A DNA stretch of 64,000 nucleotides from an uncultured Bacteroidales bacterium (lineage in GTDB: Bacteria; Bacteroidota; Bacteroidia; Bacteroidales; P3): assembly GCA_949291555.1 (NCBI GenBank), contig CASEWE010000001.1, positions 124,001 through 188,000 on the forward strand, given 5' to 3'. Below, in pieces: positions 44,377 through 51,297 of the stretch (position 1 is the first letter of the stretch; each line of letters starts with the position of its first letter). The notes below the pieces were generated by a model. It saw only the letters and a program-made list of their open reading frames with translations, searched no databases and was not told the origin of the DNA. The translations under genes were made by a program, and so were the position numbers.

Positions 44377-44408
44377 CAAAATTAGGAATTATTCATGCAA
44401 AAAAACCA
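44377..44408 (-). promoter_or_regulatory. Promoter of the hemerythrin operon
   Basis: On the minus strand TTG (44408-44406), 21 bases, TAATTTTG (44384-44377). It overlaps the start of the Nif3-like gene on the other strand. Distance to the ATG at 44305 is about 70 bases. Confidence 0.5.
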
Positions 44409-45507
44409 ACCTTTGAAGCTCCAGGACCTCATGGCCTCTTTCGACCGCTGGGCCCCGTTCGCCTGGCAGGAAAACTATGACAATTCCGGCCTCATCCTGG
44501 GCAATCCCGGGCAAGAGGCAGAACGGGGCCTGATCTGCCTCGACCTCACGCTGCCGGTCGTGGAAGAGGCCATCGGCATGGGCGCCCAAGTGGTCATTTC
44601 CCACCATCCGCCAATTTTCAAGGGGCTCAAACGCATCGACCCCGAGAACGGTATCGGGAAAATGCTCCGCTTGTCGTTGGCCAACAACCTTTCCTGGATT
44701 GCCCTGCATACCAACCTGGACAATGTGGCAGACGGAGTTAACGCCTACCTGTGCCGGGCGTTCGGCTTGCAGGAAACCCGGGCCTTGGTTCCCCTGAAAG
44801 GCCTTTACGGGAAGCTCGAAACCTTCGTGCCGGAGGCGAACTTGCAAGATGTGGCCCGGGCTTTGTCCGAAGCCGGGTGCGGGCAATACCGGAACTACGA
44901 TTCCTGCTCGTGGCACACCCGAGGGCAAGGCCGTTTCCGCGCCTTGGAAAACGCCCGGCCTTTCGTGGGGGAAAAAGGCTCGCTGCACACGCAAGACGAA
45001 TGCCTCCTCCAAATGCTCTACCCGATCCACAAGACCGCCCTCGTGGTAGAACAGCTCCGCCAGGCCCATCCCTACGAAGAGCCGGCCTTCCACCTTCTGC
45101 CCTTGGACAATTCCTGGGACGATGCCGGAGCCGGCATCGTGGGCGACTTCCCCGCCCCGTTGTCGGAGAAAGACTTCCTTGAACGCCTCAAAGCCCTCAC
45201 GGGCGCGGCCTGCATCCGGCATTCGGGCTTCCAGCAGCGGAAAATACGGAGAATGGCCCTTTGCGGCGGGAGCGGGGCCGGATTCATTCCGCAAGCCCGG
45301 AGCCAGAAAGCCGATGTCTACGTCACCGCCGACCTCAAATACCACGACTTTGCCGATGCAACGCCTGGAACCTGGCTGGTGGACGTGGGCCACTTTGAAA
45401 GCGAACAATTTGCCAAACAGCTCATTTACGAACATATTCGGAAAAATTTTCCTACCTTTGCCGTTTCAATCTCGGAGAGGTCCGTTAACCCCGTTTTTTG
45501 TTATTAA
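44395..45507 (+). CDS. Nif3-like dinuclear metal-center protein, 370 aa
   Basis: The start is the ATG at 44395. Metal-binding motifs of the NIF3/YbgI family: VVISHHPPIFKGLKRID (two histidines), ALHTNLDNVADGVN, and at the end YVTADLKYHDFADA with GTWLVDVGHFESEQF. The insertion of about 130 residues between the halves (ETFVPEANLQDVARALSEA) is the usual dimer/PII-like domain of the longer version. The biochemical activity of the family is unsettled; cyclohydrolase-like and regulatory roles have been proposed. It begins 12 bases before the next gene, the zinc-ribbon coiled-coil protein, and the two are commonly neighbours. Confidence 0.92.
   Translation: MQKNQPLKLQDLMASFDRWAPFAWQENYDNSGLILGNPGQEAERGLICLDLTLPVVEEAIGMGAQVVISHHPPIFKGLKRIDPENGIGKMLRLSLANNLSWIALHTNLDNVADGVNAYLCRAFGLQETRALVPLKGLYGKLETFVPEANLQDVARALSEAGCGQYRNYDSCSWHTRGQGRFRALENARPFVGEKGSLHTQDECLLQMLYPIHKTALVVEQLRQAHPYEEPAFHLLPLDNSWDDAGAGIVGDFPAPLSEKDFLERLKALTGAACIRHSGFQQRKIRRMALCGGSGAGFIPQARSQKADVYVTADLKYHDFADATPGTWLVDVGHFESEQFAKQLIYEHIRKNFPTFAVSISERSVNPVFCY
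45453..45460 (+). promoter_or_regulatory. -7 element within the nif3 end, for the zinc-ribbon gene
   Basis: TACCTTTG lies 60 bases before the ATG at 45520, inside the Nif3 coding sequence. No TTG at the right distance, so co-transcription from upstream is the simpler reading. Confidence 0.3.
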
Positions 45508-45519
45508 ACGCATCGTTCT

Positions 45520-46329
45520 ATGAAGGCTAAAACCAACGCACCCGTTTCCCCCGTCGTTTCCGAAGAAAGAGATCTGGATGTGGAACAAAAACTCACTTCC
45601 CTCTACGCCCTGCAAAGCGTGGATTCGGCCATCGACAACATCCGGACCCTCCGCGGGGAGCTCCCCTTGGAAGTGCAGGACCTGGAAGACGATATTTCGG
45701 GTTACACCAGCAAGATGGAAAAGCTCCATGCCGAAATCCAAGAAATCAACCAGGACATATCCGACCGCAAGCATGCCATCGCCGACATCAAGGCGCAGGT
45801 GAAAAAATACGAAAAACAGCTCAAGGAGGTAAAAAACAGCCGGGAATACGACAACCTCAACAAGGAAATCGAATTCCAGACCCTGGAAAGCCAGCTGCAC
45901 GAGAAACGCATACGCGAAGCCGGCTCCTTGCTTGAAAAAAAGAACGCCGATTTGGAAAAAATCGAGTCCGCACGGGCCGAGCGCCAGAAGGATCTGGACT
46001 TGAAGAAAAGCGAGCTTGATGAAATCGTGGCCGAGACCGAAAAGGACGAGAAGGCGCTCATGAAGAAATCCGAACTTTACCAAAGCCGGATCGAGCCTCG
46101 CTGGCTGCACATCTATACGCGCATACGCGAAAACGCCCGCAACGGCTTGGCGGTGGTCTGCGTGGACCGCGATGCCTGCGGCGGCTGCTTCAGCAAAATC
46201 CCCCCGCAACGCCAAATCGACATCCGCACCCACAAGAAAATGATCACCTGCGAATACTGCGGCCGCTTCCTGGTAGACGAAAGCATCAAGGAAAAGGCCC
46301 AGGAATACATGGAAAAAGATAACGGCTGA
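45520..46329 (+). CDS. Zinc-ribbon coiled-coil protein, 269 aa
   Basis: The start is the ATG at 45520. Residues 35-190 form long coiled-coil helices rich in K/E (MEKLHAEIQEINQDISDRKH, VKKYEKQLKEVKNSREYDNL). The C-terminus carries a C4 zinc ribbon, CGGCFSKIPPQ, then CEYCGRFLVDE. This is the CT398/HP0958-like family found widely. In epsilon-proteobacteria it acts in flagellar assembly and RNA binding, but here there are no flagella. Possibly a nucleic-acid binding or assembly factor. It starts 12 bases after the Nif3-like gene and ends at a strong terminator. Confidence 0.88.
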   Translation: MKAKTNAPVSPVVSEERDLDVEQKLTSLYALQSVDSAIDNIRTLRGELPLEVQDLEDDISGYTSKMEKLHAEIQEINQDISDRKHAIADIKAQVKKYEKQLKEVKNSREYDNLNKEIEFQTLESQLHEKRIREAGSLLEKKNADLEKIESARAERQKDLDLKKSELDEIVAETEKDEKALMKKSELYQSRIEPRWLHIYTRIRENARNGLAVVCVDRDACGGCFSKIPPQRQIDIRTHKKMITCEYCGRFLVDESIKEKAQEYMEKDNG

Positions 46330-46623
46330 TTCCGGCTTTATCCGGAAAATCCTTGCTTGAAATCCGGCAATCCCGGAATCCCGGCCGAAGATGCCGGGAT
46401 TCCGGGATTGCTTGTTTCTGGAGTTTCCCCGGCATAAAAAACTCGAGCAAACAACGGGCAGCCAATCCCCGGGTTCATCCAAGAGACGCGCCGGCAAGCC
46501 GGCATGCCGGCTTGCGGCCGGTTTCTCCCGGCCTGGCCGTCCCGAACACGGAACATCGGGAAATATGGCCCGCCGGCGGGAATCAACTCCCGGCGGAAAG
46601 AATACTCCAGGCCGAAATAGCCG
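46330..46623. other. 294-bp convergent gap with two palindromes
   Basis: No gene is supported. It holds the terminator 46368-46410 and a perfect 22-bp palindrome at 46494-46515 built on GCAAGCCGGCA and its complement, with no loop. Confidence 0.75.
46368..46410. terminator. Strong hairpin after the zinc-ribbon gene
   Basis: CAATCCCGGAATCCCGGC (46368-46385) pairs perfectly with 46393-46410 around a seven-base loop; CTTGTTTCTG follows on the plus strand. An 18-bp perfect stem. Confidence 0.75.
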
Positions 46624-47409
46624 TCAAGCCGGATAGTCCCGGCGCTGCGGGATAAAAGCCCGCAAAAGGATGCGGAAATGGCAAGCGACCGTGAACGCCA
46701 GGCCGAAATGACGGCGCATGATGGAGAAACGCTCTTTCCACGAAAGAACCCGCATCTTTTTCGACTTTCCCCCTACCAGATAACAGGAAACGATACGATG
46801 CGTGTACTGGTTGGCTCTCGACTTCTCCAAAGCCTCCAAGACCCAGTTGAAATCGGCCGAACAACGGTAAGCGGTATCGTAACGCGAAGCCAGTTCCCTG
46901 CGGACCAGAATCGACTGGTGGCAAACCAGCATCCCCATGCCGAAGCTCCGGGGCGCAAGTTCGGCCGGAGCGCGCAATCGGCGCATTCCGGCCGGGCTCC
47001 AGTCGGCATTGACCAGCTGGGTCTGCCCGTAATAAATATCGGCCCATCCGTCCGGAGCGGGGCATGAGGCTGCTGTGCCGGGATCGAACACTTCCTTGAG
47101 GAAATCGGGCGAATAAATGAAGTCGCCCGCATTGAGGAACCATACGAAATCCCCGCTTGCGAGCTTCAGCCCCTTGTTCATGGCATCGTATATGCCCTTG
47201 TCTGGCTCGGAAACCCATTTGTCTACCAGGTCCCCGCGGGATCGGACAAGCTCGGGCGTGCCATCGGAGGAAGCCCCGTCGACAATGATGTACTCCACAT
47301 GCGGATAGCGCTTTTTTTGCTCCTGGACGCTCTCCATGGTCTTTTCTAACGCCCGGCGGGCATTGTACGTCACGGTGATGATGCTCACAAGAGCAGGTTT
47401 CCTTTCCAT
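46624..47409 (-). CDS. Family 2 glycosyltransferase, 261 aa
   Basis: The ATG at 47409 is chosen because the GT-A fold starts at once (ERKPALVSIITVTYNARRAL). The nucleotide-sugar-binding DGASSDGT is at about 46-53, the D-x-D-like NAGDFIYSPDF near 95, and a GHQ-like acceptor region VCHQSILVRRE. One membrane-proximal amphipathic end (SIMRRHFGLAFTVACHFRIL). It would transfer a sugar to a surface polysaccharide, a glycolipid or a protein. It stands alone next to the S46 peptidase rather than in a polysaccharide cluster, so the acceptor is unknown. A longer frame upstream to 47772 runs back into the S46 gene and is rejected. Confidence 0.85.
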   Translation of the reverse strand: MERKPALVSIITVTYNARRALEKTMESVQEQKKRYPHVEYIIVDGASSDGTPELVRSRGDLVDKWVSEPDKGIYDAMNKGLKLASGDFVWFLNAGDFIYSPDFLKEVFDPGTAASCPAPDGWADIYYGQTQLVNADWSPAGMRRLRAPAELAPRSFGMGMLVCHQSILVRRELASRYDTAYRCSADFNWVLEALEKSRANQYTHRIVSCYLVGGKSKKMRVLSWKERFSIMRRHFGLAFTVACHFRILLRAFIPQRRDYPA

Positions 47410-47656
47410 TTCCTTCTGTTTTCGAGCCTTTCGGATTTCTTTCGAGCCTTTCAAGACCGTTTCCTGCCTCTTCCTGCAAAAGGTTCGAAACAGTTTTCCA
47501 CGCTTCTTTGAAAACGTTCCGCAAAAACGTCCACCCCCCTTCCTCTCTTCAAGAAAGGCTGGCTCCGAGAACGGCTGAAGCCTTTCCCCTTTTCGCCGAA
47601 TCTTGCAAGGGCCCTCCCTCTTTCTTGCAATTCCGCGGGAACCCGGAAGAGGGCTT

Positions 47657-49873
47657 TCAATCCCCCACGATTTCCATTTCTTCCACCAGGCGGGTAGCGC
47701 CGGCAAACTTGTCGATGATGAACAGGCAGTAACGGATGTCGAGCATGATATTGCGGCACATCTCGGCATCATAGCGGATATCGCTCATGGTACCCTCCCA
47801 GTTGCGGTCGAAATTGATCCCGATCAAGTTCCCTTCCGCGTTCAGCACCGGGCTGCCGGAATTGCCGCCCGTGGTGTGGTTGGTGCCGATGAACGCCACC
47901 GGCATTTCGCCCAAGGCATTTGCATAACGGCCGTAGTCCCGGCGGGCGTGGAGGTCTTTGAGGCGCTCCTCGACCACGTAATCGTAGATGTCGGGATTCT
48001 CTTTCTCCATGATGCCGTCCAAGGTGGTGTAAGGCTTGCAGTAAAGGGCATCGGAAGGGCTGAATCCGGCAACTTGGCCGTAAGCCACGCGCAAGGTGAA
48101 GTTGGCATCGGGATACAGAATCCCGGTACCGGTATTGCTCAAGCCTTGGTCGGGACGGGAAAGCGAATCGCGGGAGGCCGCTTCGCTCAGGGCTTTGAGC
48201 TCCATCTGGCCCTTCATGTAAATGCGCTGCAGGCTGTCTATCTCTTTCTTGAACCGCGCCACGGCGGGAGCGGTCTGGTTAAGGTACTGCCCGTAGACCA
48301 GAACCGCGTATTTGTAAAGCGGATCGCGCTCTATGGTCTTGTACTGCCCGGGCTTGTAGTGCTCTAAGAAGGAAAGCATGCGCTCGGGCTGGGTGAAAAT
48401 CGATTTCCCGTAGAAACGGTCGGCTTGCTTCTGGAGGGTGCTGCCGGGAAATTCGATGACGGGAGTCCGGGTCCCGTCCTTCTCGGTCATGAAGGCCATC
48501 CGCAAGAAAATCTCCTTGTCCACTCCGGGATCGTAATCCTTGTAAAAGGCTTCGGCCCGGGCGCGGCAATCTTCCAAAATCCGGCCCAAAGCGGAATCCT
48601 GGGTCTTCGACGCCTGGCAAAGTTTCCGGAACGAATAAGCAAAGGAAACCGCTTCCGGGGCCAAGGTATGCTCCTGGAAAAGAATGGCCATGCCCTGGTA
48701 AGCCCCATATCCTTGATAGGCCTTTTCCAACGCGGGAAGAACGCCGGCATAGGCTTTGCCTTGCGGAGAGGAAGCCCATTGGCCGAATACTTTTTCATAT
48801 TCGCGCTTGCTGCCTACTACGTCGAGCCGCTGTATGCCCTTCACTTCGCCCATCCACTTCTTCCATCCGTTGGCGATGCCGGCCGCTTTGGCCGAATACT
48901 GGATACGGGTCTTGGAATCCTTGTCCATGGCGGCTTTGATGACCGCAAGCCGCTCGGTACGGGCGGAAATGCGCATCGGGTCCTCTTGTTCGAGGATTTG
49001 CTCCACGCCATACGAACTCAAGTATTCCTGCGTCCGGCCGGGATAGCCGAAAACAAAGGTGAAATCGCCTTCCTCGTAGCCGCCAAGATCTATCTTAAGG
49101 TACCGCTTCGGCTTGTACGGGCGGTTTTCCGGGCTGTAGGCGGCCGGACGGTTCAAACTGTCGGCATAAATGCGGAACACCGAAAAGTCGCCCGTGTGGC
49201 GGGGGAACACCCAGTTGTCGGTATCGCCGCCGAACTTGCCTATGTTGGACGGCGGCGCGCCCACCAAGCGCACATCGGGAAATACCTCGTAAATGAAAAG
49301 GAAGTACTGGTTGCCGTAATAGAAAGGCACTACCCGTCCTTCTTCCCCTTGGCCCAGGCCCGCCGTAAGCCGGAGGCTGCGGGCGCGGATGCTGTCCTGG
49401 CGCACCGCTTCGGGCAAGGGTTTCCCGTCCGGGCCTTGCAAGCCTTGGAGAACCTGCTGGCTTACATCGCGCATTTCTTTCAAAAAGCGGACTTCCAAGC
49501 CCGGGCAAGGCAGTTCCTGAGCGAAATCCCCGGCCCAGAACCCAAGCGTAAGGTAATCGTGTTCCACCGAGGAATGGGACTGGATGGCATCGTAACCGCA
49601 ATGATGGTTCGTCAGGACCAATCCTTGGCCGGATACCAGCTCCCCGGTGCATCCGCCGCCGAAAATGACCACCGCGTCTTTCAAGGACGACTGGTTGACG
49701 CTGTAAATATCCTCTGCTGTGAGCTGCATGCCCAATGCCTGCATGCGTTCCTGGTTCTGGGAAAGGAAAAGGGGGACCCACATCCCCTCATCGGCATGGG
49801 CAACCGGCAACAGGCCGAAAAAAAGGCTTCCGGCAGCCATTTTCTTAAAGAATCCGTTCAAATTCATGGACAT
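47657..49873 (-). CDS. S46 dipeptidyl-peptidase, DPP11-like
   Basis: The start is the ATG at 49873 (a second at 49867). 738 aa, the family length of about 720. Signal peptide GFFKKMAAGSLFFGLLPVAHA. Catalytic histidine H91 in LVLTNHHCGYDAI, catalytic serine S672 in TGGNSGSPVLNAEG, with the family end FIIDKFAGATRLVEEM. In P. gingivalis the subtypes differ at one residue: glycine (DPP7) or arginine (DPP11, prefers Asp/Glu). Here the equivalent is R690 in NFDRNWEG, pointing to DPP11. It would cut dipeptides from the N-terminus of peptides in the periplasm. This suits the peptide-fermenting lifestyle suggested by the lysine genes. Confidence 0.9.
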   Translation of the reverse strand: MSMNLNGFFKKMAAGSLFFGLLPVAHADEGMWVPLFLSQNQERMQALGMQLTAEDIYSVNQSSLKDAVVIFGGGCTGELVSGQGLVLTNHHCGYDAIQSHSSVEHDYLTLGFWAGDFAQELPCPGLEVRFLKEMRDVSQQVLQGLQGPDGKPLPEAVRQDSIRARSLRLTAGLGQGEEGRVVPFYYGNQYFLFIYEVFPDVRLVGAPPSNIGKFGGDTDNWVFPRHTGDFSVFRIYADSLNRPAAYSPENRPYKPKRYLKIDLGGYEEGDFTFVFGYPGRTQEYLSSYGVEQILEQEDPMRISARTERLAVIKAAMDKDSKTRIQYSAKAAGIANGWKKWMGEVKGIQRLDVVGSKREYEKVFGQWASSPQGKAYAGVLPALEKAYQGYGAYQGMAILFQEHTLAPEAVSFAYSFRKLCQASKTQDSALGRILEDCRARAEAFYKDYDPGVDKEIFLRMAFMTEKDGTRTPVIEFPGSTLQKQADRFYGKSIFTQPERMLSFLEHYKPGQYKTIERDPLYKYAVLVYGQYLNQTAPAVARFKKEIDSLQRIYMKGQMELKALSEAASRDSLSRPDQGLSNTGTGILYPDANFTLRVAYGQVAGFSPSDALYCKPYTTLDGIMEKENPDIYDYVVEERLKDLHARRDYGRYANALGEMPVAFIGTNHTTGGNSGSPVLNAEGNLIGINFDRNWEGTMSDIRYDAEMCRNIMLDIRYCLFIIDKFAGATRLVEEMEIVGD

Positions 49874-50052
49874 TCCGTATTGGTTCGCTATGTTTTTCTC
49901 GTTTTCAAATAGACTTTTCCTATCTTGAATCGCCTTCTTTCCCGGATCGCTCGACCCGGCATCCGCGCCTTCCCGCCCGGCTCTTGCCCGCTTCCTTCCC
50001 CCTGCTCCCGCACCGTCCCGGCCTCATCCCGCGCCCGCTTCCCGCGGAAAGC

Positions 50053-51147
50053 TTATTTCTGGTCGGCCTTCCGGTAGGCCTTCATGGCCCGGGTTTCCTT
50101 GCCCTTGCCGAAAGCGTCCAGATCCAACGTCATGCTGATGTAATTGGGCGCGCCCAATATGTGGTAACGCGACCGGGAATAGCTGAAGTTGAATTTCGAA
50201 ATCCGGAAGCCCACGCCCCAGGAAAAACCCACCACTCCCGACTTGTCAACCTGCCGCATGTCGCGGGCCCGCATGTAATTGTACGAAGCCCGCACATAGA
50301 AACCCCGGTAGGGAATGAGTTCGAGCCCTACTACCACATGGCGGGCCAGATTGTCGAAGAAATCGGCCGCCTTGCTCCGGCGTTCCACCTCTCCCGTAAG
50401 AAGATCCTGCTGGGCATAAGGGTCTTCGTAATTCAAGTCCCACTTCTGCAGGTTGGGGAACTCCATGAAAAGCCGGAAAGGCGCGTGCGGAATCTTCTGC
50501 GAAAGGGCCACGGCCACTTCGAAAGGCATGCGGGTGTAACCGGCGTGGTCGTAAGACTTGAGCGCGCCGCCCATGTTGCGAAGAAGCAAGGAAACCGCAA
50601 ACAGCCTCGATTTGTTGGAATACGTGGCCGAGACGTCGACCGCCATGCCGAAAGCATTGTAGGCCTCCATCTGCGAATAAATCATCTTGAAATTGGCCCC
50701 GATGGTGAAATGGGTGTCCAGCTCCCGTCCCCACCCCAGAATCATGGCGAAGTCGTTGGCCGAAGCCGTCCCGTACTCGTTGCCGAACTCGTCCATCACG
50801 TAAATCTTCCCGTAATTCCCGTATTGGGCATGGAGCGCGAAACTGCCGAGGCGCTCGAATGTCCGGCTATAGGAGACAAAACCGTAATTGGTTCCGTTGA
50901 AATAATTCACGTAATTGAACGCCAGGTGATTGTGAATCTCTTCGGTAATAAGCGAAGGATTGGAAAGGGACAACGTTATGTCGGCATCCCGGGCCGAAAG
51001 GAATTCGGCGCCCATGGCCCCGATGCGGGCGGAGTTGGCCATGTCGAGAAAAGAGAACGAAGCATTGCCGAACTGGGCCCGGGCCGGGAAAGTTCCCGCC
51101 AGGCATAGAAGCAAAGCCCAGCCTGCCAGAAAACAGCCTCTTTTCAT
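50053..51147 (-). CDS. porQ: Type IX secretion outer-membrane protein PorQ
   Basis: The ATG at 51147 gives a signal peptide at the N-terminus (KRGCFLAGWALLLCLAGTFPARA). 364 aa. The mature part is a beta-barrel of the FadL/PorP type with PorQ features: the start QFGNASFSFLDMANSARIGA, the sequence LSNPSLITEEIHNHLAFNYV, and YRGFYVRASYNYMRARDMRQ near the end. In P. gingivalis PorQ is needed for the attachment complex (with PorU, PorV, PorZ) that processes cargo at the surface. Other core T9SS genes are not in this window. Its presence fits the seven T9SS cargo proteins found here. The gene lies between the PPDK-like gene and the S46 gene, all leftward. Confidence 0.9.
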   Translation of the reverse strand: MKRGCFLAGWALLLCLAGTFPARAQFGNASFSFLDMANSARIGAMGAEFLSARDADITLSLSNPSLITEEIHNHLAFNYVNYFNGTNYGFVSYSRTFERLGSFALHAQYGNYGKIYVMDEFGNEYGTASANDFAMILGWGRELDTHFTIGANFKMIYSQMEAYNAFGMAVDVSATYSNKSRLFAVSLLLRNMGGALKSYDHAGYTRMPFEVAVALSQKIPHAPFRLFMEFPNLQKWDLNYEDPYAQQDLLTGEVERRSKAADFFDNLARHVVVGLELIPYRGFYVRASYNYMRARDMRQVDKSGVVGFSWGVGFRISKFNFSYSRSRYHILGAPNYISMTLDLDAFGKGKETRAMKAYRKADQK

Positions 51148-51180
51148 GCCTTTTTGCTTTTCTCCTTTCCGCATAAGAGG

Positions 51181-51188
51181 CAAATTTA
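51181..51188 (-). promoter_or_regulatory. -7 element upstream of porQ
   Basis: TAAATTTG on the minus strand, 34 bases before the ATG at 51147. No TTG lies 19-21 bases upstream. Confidence 0.4.
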
Positions 51189-51297
51189 GGCAAAAATCGC
51201 CGGAATTATTCACCTCCGAACGTTCATTTCCCTTCCTTTTCCCGTTTTCATCCCCAAGCCGAATGCGGCGCCCTCCCTCGGCAAGCCAAGCCCCTCC

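Noticed and set aside
46624..47772. Glycosyltransferase with a 120-residue N-terminal extension
   Set aside because: The extension overlaps the S46 gene and is Ser/Arg/Lys-rich; the GT-A fold starts at the ATG at 47409.
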